IMG/VR virus record: IMGVR_UViG_3300040788_000030
Coordinates: 1-30,983 of that record
Length of the DNA: 30,983 nucleotides
Reading direction: 5' to 3' (one strand)
Source: a virus
Shown: one piece after another, positions 7,258-13,943 of the stretch
Layout of the letters: every line of letters starts with the position of its first letter
Position numbering within the stretch: position 1 is the first letter of the stretch
Notes under the pieces: model-generated
Databases searched by the model: none
Told to the model about the DNA's origin: nothing
What the model saw: only the letters and a program-made list of their open reading frames with translations
Made by a program: the position numbers and the translations under genes

Positions 7258-7520
7258 GGTTCGGACCGCATCGAGACTGGCCGGAGTTCAGGACTTGGTT
7301 CCTGGAGCTTCACGGGATCCTCTACGAACTGGACTACCCCGGCCTACTGATCCATGAGCTTTTCGTCCACGACTGGCAGCGAGGGTTGCACCCACTGCAG
7401 AGCGCGATGGAGTTTGCCGGGTCGATGGGCTTTTACGTTAATCCATTCACCCCTGCCAGCCGGCGGAAGCTGATGCGGTCGGAGGCGGCGCTGGCAATCT
7501 TCCCACAGCGGCGGCGGTAA
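7254..7520 (+). CDS. Small hypothetical protein
   Basis: An 88-residue protein that I do not recognise. It is rich in aromatic residues (WPEFRTWFLELHGILYELDY) with His residues in the middle and a basic end. It is the last gene of the accessory operon; its ATG overlaps the previous stop and a terminator starts 23 bases after its own stop. Confidence 0.6.
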   Translation: MRFGPHRDWPEFRTWFLELHGILYELDYPGLLIHELFVHDWQRGLHPLQSAMEFAGSMGFYVNPFTPASRRKLMRSEAALAIFPQRRR

Positions 7521-7543
7521 GTCCACCGTATGTACTCAATCGG

Positions 7544-7572
7544 AGCCTGCTGCGTGTGCAGCGGGCTTTTTT
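7544..7572 (+). terminator. Rho-independent terminator between convergent genes
   Basis: A 10-bp stem with one G-T pair, AGCCTGCTGC (7544-7553) with GCAGCGGGCT (7558-7567), has a GTGT loop and a T run at 7567-7572. It ends the plus-strand operon; the minus-strand methyltransferase stops right beside it. Confidence 0.8.
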
Positions 7573-8362
7573 ATTGCCCAATCGGGTAGTTAGCGGTAAA
7601 TACTTCCCGCTTCACCTTCCTGTTAGTCTTCTTGCGGGCTACCGATACAGTCTGCTCGAGACTGGTCTGATGCCAGCCTTGACGCTTCCGATAGGCTTCT
7701 AAGATGTCGGAGGGGTAAGAGCTGAGCAGAAACTTGCCTTCTAGCTTAGATAGGGTCTTCAGCAACATTTCGAAGTCCTCAATGGTGTAGCCATCATAAT
7801 GAGCGCAGTTGCTATTGTAGTAGGGCGGATCGAGGTAGAAAAAGGACGTTGGCCGGTCGCGGGAGGTAATGATCCGGATGGCATCTGTACACTCAATTTG
7901 TACGCGCTGCATCCGAACCGCGTAGTCGAGGGTGAAACTTTCGCGCCGGTTCTGGATCTTCTTTCCCATCGTGTTTCCGGCCACGTCATAGCCCCAGGGG
8001 CCTTCGATCTTACTGGCAAAGCCCTGGTTGGCTAGTGCCCAGACGGCCCAGGCCCGCTTTAGCTCGGAGAACATGTCGGGATTGTCGTAGATGACTCTAG
8101 CCTGGCGATGCTGGTCGCGGCTGTGTAGCGTGATCTGTATCTGCTTCTCCAGACTGACGTAGTCGTGCTGGACGACCCGGTAGAAGTTCACGAGCTCGCG
8201 GTTGGTGTCATTGATTACCTCGAGCATCGATGGAGGTTTGTTCCAGAACACAGCACCACCTCCTACGAAGGGCTCCGCGTAAAGCTGGTGGTCGGGAATC
8301 ATGGTCAGAATGCGGCGCACAAGCTTCTGCTTGCCACCGTAGTAGCTGAAGGGAGGTTTCAT
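7571..8362 (-). CDS. Dam-type DNA adenine-N6 methyltransferase
   Basis: Class D12 adenine methyltransferase, 263 residues, a normal size. The N-terminus YYGGKQKL is the conserved PFx-W/Y-x-GGK motif that precedes SAM motif I, here YAEPFVGGG (residues 28-36). The catalytic motif IV is DPPY at 178-181 in FFYLDPPYYNS, followed by HYDGY. It would methylate adenine in a short site, possibly GATC, to protect phage DNA from restriction or to mark it. It stands alone on the minus strand between two plus-strand blocks, as accessory (moron) genes often do. No partner nuclease is visible. Confidence 0.92.
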   Translation of the reverse strand: MKPPFSYYGGKQKLVRRILTMIPDHQLYAEPFVGGGAVFWNKPPSMLEVINDTNRELVNFYRVVQHDYVSLEKQIQITLHSRDQHRQARVIYDNPDMFSELKRAWAVWALANQGFASKIEGPWGYDVAGNTMGKKIQNRRESFTLDYAVRMQRVQIECTDAIRIITSRDRPTSFFYLDPPYYNSNCAHYDGYTIEDFEMLLKTLSKLEGKFLLSSYPSDILEAYRKRQGWHQTSLEQTVSVARKKTNRKVKREVFTANYPIGQ

Positions 8363-8478
8363 GAGAGCGTGTGTTTAAAACAAATTGTTGCGAATATAGG
8401 GCGCAAGTTGACTCCTGCCTGCGAAATTCTCAAGCTGTAGAAAAAAGTCTATTTTGAGGGCCAATTAACCCCAGACGT

Positions 8479-9054
8479 ATGGATGTACTCTACACCGAAT
8501 CGGCAAAAAAATTGGCAGAATGGAAGCAGATCCTGCGTGACGAAGACATCCCCTTCCAGGAGGTCATGGAGAAAGGCGCTGCCGGCATCAAAACCACCCC
8601 GCCCGGGCTAAAGCTGATCCGCGAGCGGGATGGCTACGAGAACACGATCACACCCCAGATGCGCAAAGAGGAGGAGATGAACCGCAAGGCGCTCCCCTAT
8701 CTAGGTGTACTGATGCTCATCTTCATAGGGTTGGGGTTCGTCATTTGCAGCGACAACAACGCCGAAGCAGAAGCCGCGGCCATGGCCGAAGCTGCTCATG
8801 ACCCAAGGCTAGCCCGCTTTGAGATCGGCACCCCATTCTTTCAACAGTTTACCGAGTACGTCAAGCGGGAGGCGGTCCGTAACCCGCGGACGTTCGAGGT
8901 GGAGGACTACCGGATGCTGACCTACATTCCTGATAGCATGGTGTTGGTGCTGGAGTTCAGCGCCGAGAACGATTTTGGCGTGCGTACGGACCATTCTATC
9001 ACGGTAGTTACCGACAACCAGGGGGCGATCAGTAGGGTCGTTTCGGCGCAGTAG
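8479..9054 (+). CDS. Single-pass membrane protein, function unknown
   Basis: A 191-residue protein in three parts: a charged N-terminal 70 residues (cytoplasmic by charge), a clear membrane helix at about residues 71-90 (LPYLGVLMLIFIGLGFVI), then an Ala/Glu linker and a C-terminal domain of about 75 residues containing DYRMLTYIPDSM and SAENDFGVRTDHS. The latter resembles small Bacteroidota domains with an N-x-FG core, but I cannot name a family. The gene runs away from the methyltransferase, so 8363-8478 should hold divergent promoters; no convincing match was found there. Confidence 0.65.
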   Translation: MDVLYTESAKKLAEWKQILRDEDIPFQEVMEKGAAGIKTTPPGLKLIRERDGYENTITPQMRKEEEMNRKALPYLGVLMLIFIGLGFVICSDNNAEAEAAAMAEAAHDPRLARFEIGTPFFQQFTEYVKREAVRNPRTFEVEDYRMLTYIPDSMVLVLEFSAENDFGVRTDHSITVVTDNQGAISRVVSAQ

Positions 9055-9160
9055 TTGGGGTTCGATGTCCGTCCAATGTTTGCGCCGGCGCAGGCCGACG
9101 TAGGAGGCTTGACGCTGGCGCGGTATTGGGTGCATTATTTATATAATTTTCTCTTTTGGC

Positions 9161-9192
9161 TTGCATATGTGAACACATAGGGCGTATATTTG
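9161..9192 (+). promoter_or_regulatory. Bacteroidota-type promoter with operator-like dyad
   Basis: TTG at 9161-9163 and TATATTTG at 9185-9192 (a full match to TAnnTTTG) are 21 bases apart, as in Bacteroidota sigma-ABfr promoters. The spacer holds a perfect dyad, TATGTG-AA-CACATA (9166-9179), placed where a bound repressor would block polymerase. Transcription would begin near 9199, about 40 bases before the ATG at 9238. This is the clearest promoter in the window. Confidence 0.7.
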
Positions 9193-9237
9193 TACTATAA
9201 GGGAACGGGCGATGTTGCCCACCTTAAAACAACCACC

Positions 9238-9534
9238 ATGCAGACCGCTACTTTCCTCACCACCCCCATTACCGCCGCCAACGCCAACGGCCGCACTTTC
9301 ACCGCTGCGGTCTTTAACCTCGAAGAAATGGGTTGGGACTTTACCAACCACACCGCTTGGGGATTCGCCGATGGTGAACTTGACGGCGACGACGAAGTGA
9401 TCATTAGCGTTGACGATGAAGGAACGACCTACGCCGAGGTCAAAGGAACAAAATCGGAAACGGGCGACGACGATCAGACCATCGCCGATCTTGAAACCCT
9501 GCGTGCCGCTCACCAACTCGAAGAAGAAGTCTAG
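9238..9534 (+). CDS. Small acidic protein behind strong promoter
   Basis: A 98-residue very acidic protein (DGELDGDDEVIISVDDEG) with a Thr-rich N-terminus (MQTATFLTTPITAANANG) and a Glu-rich end. No family recognised. The ATG at 9238 is preferred over an upstream TTG at 9190, which lies inside the promoter element; the leader CCTTAAAACAACCACC directly precedes it. It shares one base with the next start. The promoter and acidic, DNA-mimic-like composition make an anti-host role conceivable, but this is speculation. Confidence 0.68.
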   Translation: MQTATFLTTPITAANANGRTFTAAVFNLEEMGWDFTNHTAWGFADGELDGDDEVIISVDDEGTTYAEVKGTKSETGDDDQTIADLETLRAAHQLEEEV

Positions 9535-9938
9535 TGAAATTCGTTATCCGCGTGACGGACCTTGCCTCTCCCGGTGAGGTCCGTCACTACTCGAACCTGA
9601 AGCTGGCCGTAGTGGACATCGAAAGCCCCTACGATCAGACCTACCGCTCCGCCATGAAGGCCAAGAAAGCGACGGCGAAGAAAGAGCACCCGCAGGACCA
9701 TCTACTAGAGGGCTACAAGAAGGGCTACCCCTTCGTCTCTGGCGGATGTCGGTTCGACGCCATTCCTGTGTACGAAACCTCGGACTGCTTTGAGCGGGAC
9801 GAAGATTGGTCGGACGACGGCACCACGGTGTCGGACGGCCTTGGAACCGTTGCGCCTGCCAATTGTCCATTGTGCGGGGCAGAGATGCAGGTGGTTCGAC
9901 CCGGCGACATCCGATGCTCGGCTGAGTGTCAGGGTTGA
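9534..9938 (+). CDS. Small protein with C-terminal zinc ribbon
   Basis: A 134-residue protein starting at GTG 9534, one base shared with the upstream stop. The end has Cys111, Cys114, Cys128 and Cys132 (CPLC and CSAEC), spaced like a zinc ribbon. A basic stretch (MKAKKATAKKEHPQ) lies before the middle, and the central part is acidic. A nucleic-acid or protein-binding role is likely for the ribbon, with no family identified. It is the last gene before a terminator shared with the minus-strand late operon. Confidence 0.65.
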   Translation: MKFVIRVTDLASPGEVRHYSNLKLAVVDIESPYDQTYRSAMKAKKATAKKEHPQDHLLEGYKKGYPFVSGGCRFDAIPVYETSDCFERDEDWSDDGTTVSDGLGTVAPANCPLCGAEMQVVRPGDIRCSAECQG

Positions 9939-10019
9939 TTGCGCCCAATATTACGCTAGACGCATTGCCAGATTTAGCGAGTTGACGGGTAGCATCATCA
10001 TTTTGTACGAAAAGCGCAA

Positions 10020-10050
10020 CGGCCGGGCACAAGCCCGGCCGCAGTGTTTT
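10020..10050. terminator. Bidirectional terminator between convergent operons
   Basis: A perfect 9-bp stem, CGGCCGGGC (10020-10028) with GCCCGGCCG (10033-10041), has an ACAA loop. A T run follows on the plus strand (10047-10050) and TTGCGCTTTT on the minus strand. It sits between the zinc-ribbon gene and the end of the minus-strand late operon, so it can serve both. Confidence 0.7.
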
Positions 10051-10381
10051 ACTCGTACAGTTCCGGATCCAGACTACTGGGATCGATCAACAACCGGTGC
10101 TGCTGACAGAAGGCCGAGAACGTAGCGAACCGGCCCCGCTCCTCTTCAATGGTGTGCTCCTTCTTCGGGTGGAAGCGAAATTTCATCTTCCATTTGTAGT
10201 TACGTAGCGACATGAAAGATGGAATCTCCATTCTGCTGGGATCGACATCCAGCTTTGCATCGATTGCCTTAGCCAGCCCCTTCACGGCGGCGTAGATCTC
10301 CGGGAGATCCTCCTTTAGGACGTCGTCCTCGTAGCGGTAGGTCGATTCGATGGTGGTGCTGCAGATAAAGGTCGATCCCAT
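10049..10381 (-). CDS. Hypothetical protein at end of lysis/head operon
   Basis: A 110-residue soluble protein that I do not recognise. It has an acidic first half (YEDDVLKEDLPEIYAAVKGL), a basic centre (RNYKWKMKFRFHPKKEHTI) and no signal peptide. It is the last gene of the minus-strand late operon, 32 bases after the cupin gene, and its stop lies at the terminator stem. Function unknown. Confidence 0.62.
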   Translation of the reverse strand: MGSTFICSTTIESTYRYEDDVLKEDLPEIYAAVKGLAKAIDAKLDVDPSRMEIPSFMSLRNYKWKMKFRFHPKKEHTIEEERGRFATFSAFCQQHRLLIDPSSLDPELYE

Positions 10382-10413
10382 GGAGACGGTTTTGTCCCAA
10401 AACTAAGGGCTTT

Positions 10414-10812
10414 CTATGGGCTTGCCGGCGGGAACTCCAGCAACACCGTACTATCCTCGATCGCCTTCATCGCGTGCACCTCGTAGGGGTTGAAGCGGTA
10501 TTGCTGCATGAACCCGTACTGAGCCCGATTCACTTCGACCAGACCGACGACGGTGGTACCCCGTTCCGGACAGTCGTGGTCGTGAAAGCCCAGCACGGAG
10601 CCCGCCGGGATGACGAGTAGCAGAATGATCTGGTTAGGGTCCTCGGTGGGAATACGGTAGGTAGTGGTGCCCTCGACGTAGTAGGGACTACCGGCCGCGA
10701 TCAAAGCGATGTCCCGACGCAGGATGGTGCCCCCGGCCGCAAGCTGGGCGCTAATGCCGTTCAACCGCGCTTCCATCCTCTCCAGCTCGAGTAGTGCTTC
10801 CTGGTGAGTCAT
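10414..10812 (-). CDS. Cupin-fold protein
   Basis: A 132-residue protein with a helical start (residues 1-35) and a single cupin domain. Residues 71-90 fit the cupin motif 1 rule exactly, G-x5-H-x-H-x3-E-x6-G, with His77, His79 and Glu83 as metal ligands (GSVLGFHDHDCPERG). A shortened motif 2 follows (NPYEVHAMKAIEDS), whose His is the fourth-ligand candidate. Cupins bind metals and small ligands with many activities, so the reaction is unknown. Its start overlaps the membrane coiled-coil gene by four bases, in a lysis setting where a cupin is unexpected. Confidence 0.72.
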   Translation of the reverse strand: MTHQEALLELERMEARLNGISAQLAAGGTILRRDIALIAAGSPYYVEGTTTYRIPTEDPNQIILLLVIPAGSVLGFHDHDCPERGTTVVGLVEVNRAQYGFMQQYRFNPYEVHAMKAIEDSTVLLEFPPASP

Positions 10813-11156
10813 GGCAGCTGGTTTCGCAGTTCTTCGTTCTCCTCTTGGAGCATGGCGATCGTCGTATCCCGGCGCTTCAGTTCGTCCTTCAGGGAGCGAT
10901 TGACCAGCTCCTGATCGAAGTTCTTTAGGCGCAGTTCCTGAATCTGCCGTTCGTGTTGCTCGATGCGGTCGTTCATGGCTTTTAGCTTTGCCTGTAGTAC
11001 GTCATCGATGGCCACGATCGCGTTCACGCTTTCGAGCTTGGTGCGCGCCCTGAGCGTCTTCAGCTTCAGGCGGGGGGCAATCAGCCAGATGCCACTTGTA
11101 CCGATCGCTGAAGCGATCACGGTGATTACCGGCCAGTAGGTAGTCAGAAAATTCAC
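10809..11156 (-). CDS. Membrane-anchored coiled-coil protein (lysis-associated candidate)
   Basis: A 115-residue protein with one N-terminal membrane helix (about residues 8-27, WPVITVIASAIGTSGIWLI) and a long charged coiled coil (about residues 45-113, with the KLKAMNDRIEQHERQIQEL type of heptads). Immediately after the amidase gene and overlapping it by four bases, it is a candidate holin-like or inner-membrane lysis factor. An i-spanin has this shape too, but the basic residues directly after the helix argue for a cytoplasmic tail. The role is unresolved. Confidence 0.66.
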   Translation of the reverse strand: MNFLTTYWPVITVIASAIGTSGIWLIAPRLKLKTLRARTKLESVNAIVAIDDVLQAKLKAMNDRIEQHERQIQELRLKNFDQELVNRSLKDELKRRDTTIAMLQEENEELRNQLP

Positions 11157-11860
11157 AGACCATGCTTTTCGACGTGGAGGACGGTGGCGATAATGGCCTC
11201 GATCACCTTCTCCTGAAAGACAGGATCGCGGAGCTTAGCCACCTCGACCAGGTTGGTGAAAAAGCCGATCTCGAGGAGGACCGTTACCGGGATGGTTTTA
11301 CGGGTGATGTACATGGCGGGACTATCCTTAATGCCCCGATCCTTCAGCCCGAGGGCGGCCACCAGGTGGCGCTGGAAAAGCTCCGCCAGCTTTTTTCCTC
11401 GCACACTACCGGGACAGTAGAAAGTCTCGGTACCACTGGGGCTGGTGAACTGAAGCGGGGCGTCAGCGGGAGACCATGCGTTGGCGTGCACACTTACCGC
11501 CAGCTTGGGCAACTGCGACTGCCGCTGGTTGATGCGCCGAACGCGCTGTCGCAGGAAGCTAGCCACATCATCCTCCGGAACGACGTTCCAGGCCGAGACG
11601 CCGAGCGCTTGCAAGCGGGCCACGACTGGCCGAACGATCATTCGATTCCACTCCCATTCGAAGAAGATGGTACCATCGGACAGTACGGGGCTGTGCTTAC
11701 CGCCCTCCAGGCGGCCGTGACCATTATCGAAGGCCCAGTCGTAGCGCTGCTTATGCCGACGGCGGCGGCCCTTGCGTAGTTGGTGGGCGATCGCCCCGGC
11801 CACTACGGGCGTCAGGTAGGGTAGCCACTCGTCGAGGCCGGCCAGTAGATCGTAAGTCAT
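11153..11860 (-). CDS. N-acetylmuramoyl-L-alanine amidase (endolysin)
   Basis: Zinc amidase of the Amidase_3 type that cuts the bond between MurNAc and the stem peptide. Zinc and catalytic residues fit the family: His48 in DNGHG, Glu68 or Glu70 in FFEWEWN, His125 in SVHANA and catalytic Glu197 in LLEIGFFTN. The first 35 residues contain a weakly hydrophobic stretch (LPYLTPVVAGAIA) followed by KGRRRRHK, perhaps a membrane-associated leader, but no cleavable signal. At 235 residues it is a normal phage endolysin size. It lies between the tail-completion gene and the membrane coiled-coil gene. Confidence 0.92.
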   Translation of the reverse strand: MTYDLLAGLDEWLPYLTPVVAGAIAHQLRKGRRRRHKQRYDWAFDNGHGRLEGGKHSPVLSDGTIFFEWEWNRMIVRPVVARLQALGVSAWNVVPEDDVASFLRQRVRRINQRQSQLPKLAVSVHANAWSPADAPLQFTSPSGTETFYCPGSVRGKKLAELFQRHLVAALGLKDRGIKDSPAMYITRKTIPVTVLLEIGFFTNLVEVAKLRDPVFQEKVIEAIIATVLHVEKHGL

Positions 11861-11866
11861 GAGAGG

Positions 11867-12376
11867 TCATGGATTGAAACGTACGGTAAAGCCGGGCTCG
11901 CTATTGTTGCCGCCGGCCTCTCTCCAGGGCTGATAGTCATTTACCACTACTTCCTCGCGGTAGCGGACGCGGTAGGTGATCCGGTAGACGCGCAGGTCGC
12001 TGCGGCGCTCGGTCTGCTGACGCACCCGGACCAGGTCCTGAAAGCTGTCGCCGGCCAGCTGGTGCAGGGTGCGGTTCACCGTCTGCAGTAACTGCAGGTG
12101 AGCCAGGCCTTCGCCTCGGCGATCGGGGGCCTGCCCCTCGAAGGTGTGGGTGGGGTCGAACACCTGGTAAGCAAGACGCACCTCCACCAGGGCGGGGGCC
12201 TCCTGCACTCTATCGCTGACGTGCTCGAAGGTGGCGTCCGGAAAACTGATCAGGGCGCAGGGGAAGGCCAGGGGCGGCAGTGGTTTGACGTCCAGCTGGC
12301 CCATATCGTAGTCGACCATCAACAAGCCATCAGCGGCGATTAAACGGTCGCTTAGGCGTTCAAATAGCTCGGTCAT
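11867..12376 (-). CDS. Candidate tail-completion / head-tail joining protein
   Basis: A 169-residue protein that I cannot place by motif alone. Its first residues (ELFERLSDRLIAA) and a body of alternating strands with paired Tyr/Arg (RVYRITYRVRYREEVV) resemble tail terminator or neck proteins of contractile phages. Its position directly after the G-like morphogenesis gene, with a 4-base overlap, matches where Mu-like phages carry joining proteins such as the gp37 type. The assignment is inference from context. Confidence 0.6.
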   Translation of the reverse strand: MTELFERLSDRLIAADGLLMVDYDMGQLDVKPLPPLAFPCALISFPDATFEHVSDRVQEAPALVEVRLAYQVFDPTHTFEGQAPDRRGEGLAHLQLLQTVNRTLHQLAGDSFQDLVRVRQQTERRSDLRVYRITYRVRYREEVVVNDYQPWREAGGNNSEPGFTVRFNP

Positions 12377-12807
12377 GGCTTACGGAATTTACGGTCCAGG
12401 AGGAGGCGGGCCTTGCGCTCGATGCGCTGTTCCAGTTCGTGGCTCTTGCCGACGAACTGCCGCTTGGGCATATCGAAGCCCTTGCCCCGGCCGGCGCGGC
12501 CGCCCTCGTTGTGTACACCCATGTAGGTGCTGGGAAAGATGAAGTCGACCTGGTTGCCGGAGACCCGGCCCTTGGTCGCTGCCTTCTTCAGGGCGGTAGT
12601 CTTCACCAGAAGTGCCCGCCGCTTGGTCTCCTTCTTGCTGGGCTTACGGGCCGGCCACTTCTGCAGGCTGCGATCGGTGAAGCCTTCGTTCTGAAAATTA
12701 TCCTCGTGAAAGGCTTCGGCCTCAACGGATATAACGTCCTGGGTAATCTCTACCTCAAGGGTAGAGGTCAGCTGCTCCAGGTTGCGGAAAAAGTCACTGG
12801 CGCTCAT
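12373..12807 (-). CDS. Phage virion morphogenesis protein (Mu gpG-like)
   Basis: A 144-residue member of the Mu G / P2 gpS virion morphogenesis family, needed for joining tails to heads. Hallmarks are W-P in KWPARKP, the basic RALLVKTTALKKA segment matching the usual L..sG.L..s, then YMGVHNEGGRAGRGKG and the closing MPKRQFVG, equal to the family's HN.G...G....mP.R.flG. It overlaps both neighbours by four bases. Confidence 0.88.
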   Translation of the reverse strand: MSASDFFRNLEQLTSTLEVEITQDVISVEAEAFHEDNFQNEGFTDRSLQKWPARKPSKKETKRRALLVKTTALKKAATKGRVSGNQVDFIFPSTYMGVHNEGGRAGRGKGFDMPKRQFVGKSHELEQRIERKARLLLDRKFRKP

Positions 12808-13943
12808 GAGGTCGAGATTTGCACCAGGACGGCATCGATGAATTCAAACAGGTAGGTCACGCCCAGGAAGTCGAAGCGGTAGACGCCGTCCCCCACCGGA
12901 AGCAGCTGGGGGATGACCACGTCCAGGGCCGGTAGCAGGTCACTGGCTACGGCGGGCGAGGCCACACTGGTCCGGGGCAGCTTAGCGGCCAGGTCGGTAA
13001 GGCGGTCCGCAGTAATGCGGCCCGGACGGGCGGTGTCCGGTAGATCGAAGGAGCGGCCTACGTAGCGCTCGATGGCCAGGTTCGTGTTCACCTTGCTTAC
13101 CGCACGGTAGCGGCTCACCTCCCCGTTGCGTCGAAGCTCCAGGGCCCGGCTTTCCGTGACATAGTAGTAGGGATGGTCGTCACTGAAGAGCGTCCCGGTC
13201 TTCCCTGGGTTATGGGTAAATCCTCGCGTTGGCTCGAATTCCGGTTCCAGTCCGTTCGGCTCGGCATCCGTCTGGGTTGTACCGCAGCGGCAGTTGTATC
13301 CGTTGGGGGGCATGCGGGTGTCCCAGATGGGATGATCGATGGGATAGATCGCACCGTCCCATAGCAGATGCTGCGGCCGCGTCAGTTCGTCCCGGATGGC
13401 GTTGTAGCGCAAGTTGGGGTAGAGGTAGGCGCGACGCTGGTAGACATCCCAGTTCTCCGCGCTACTGGCCGCCACCATGGCACTACGGGCCTCGGTACGT
13501 AGCCAAGACTGGTTCTGTAGACTCAGGTAAGCCCGACTCTCCCGCATGAAGTCTTTCAGGGGGAGCCCACGCAGCTTACGCAGCTCGGCCGCCAGGGTGT
13601 GGTGTTTAGCGGCCGAGAAGCGGGACGCGCTCTGTCGCAGGCCCTCGAACATGCGCAAGTCCGCCTCCGACCGGGGCGAATGGAATTTACGTCCCCAGCC
13701 CAGTTCGGCCTGCTCGATGATCTGATCGTAGTAGCTGCGGTATATGCCGTCGTGGATACGGGCACCGCCTAGCTTGCCGGCGTGTAGCTCACGCAGAAAG
13801 CTATCCTCCACGCCGCCGGCAACCCCCAGAAAGCGGTTGGGGATGGAGTCGGTAAGCTCAGCCACATCATTGCAACAGGAAGACCCGTAGAGGGCTAGTA
13901 AGTCAGCGTGACGGGTCCGGGCGCGGCTATTGGTCCTTCTCAT
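12804..13943 (-). CDS. Minor head protein, Mu gpF-like
   Basis: Phage Mu F / SPP1 gp7-type head morphogenesis protein of 379 residues. The typical core is present: an N-terminal helical region (YYDQIIEQAELGWG), RTEARSAMVAASSAENWDVY, a segment HLLWDGAIYPIDHPIWDTRMP and the Cys motif NGYNCRCG near the end of the domain. I set the start at ATG 13943 (MRRTNSRARTRHADL), which overlaps the portal gene by 17 bases; a longer frame to 14009 only adds an Arg-rich shadow of the portal's acidic tail. The last 120 residues form an extra domain. Follows the portal gene, as in Mu. Confidence 0.87.
   Translation of the reverse strand: MRRTNSRARTRHADLLALYGSSCCNDVAELTDSIPNRFLGVAGGVEDSFLRELHAGKLGGARIHDGIYRSYYDQIIEQAELGWGRKFHSPRSEADLRMFEGLRQSASRFSAAKHHTLAAELRKLRGLPLKDFMRESRAYLSLQNQSWLRTEARSAMVAASSAENWDVYQRRAYLYPNLRYNAIRDELTRPQHLLWDGAIYPIDHPIWDTRMPPNGYNCRCGTTQTDAEPNGLEPEFEPTRGFTHNPGKTGTLFSDDHPYYYVTESRALELRRNGEVSRYRAVSKVNTNLAIERYVGRSFDLPDTARPGRITADRLTDLAAKLPRTSVASPAVASDLLPALDVVIPQLLPVGDGVYRFDFLGVTYLFEFIDAVLVQISTS

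Noticed and set aside
8391-8398. TATATTCG on the minus strand as the Dam gene's -7 element
   Set aside because: One mismatch and no TTG at a suitable distance; insufficient to call a promoter.
9081-9092. TGCGCCGGCGCA palindrome downstream of the membrane-protein gene as a terminator or operator
   Set aside because: No T run follows on either strand, and a GC-rich 12-base palindrome is plausible by chance here.
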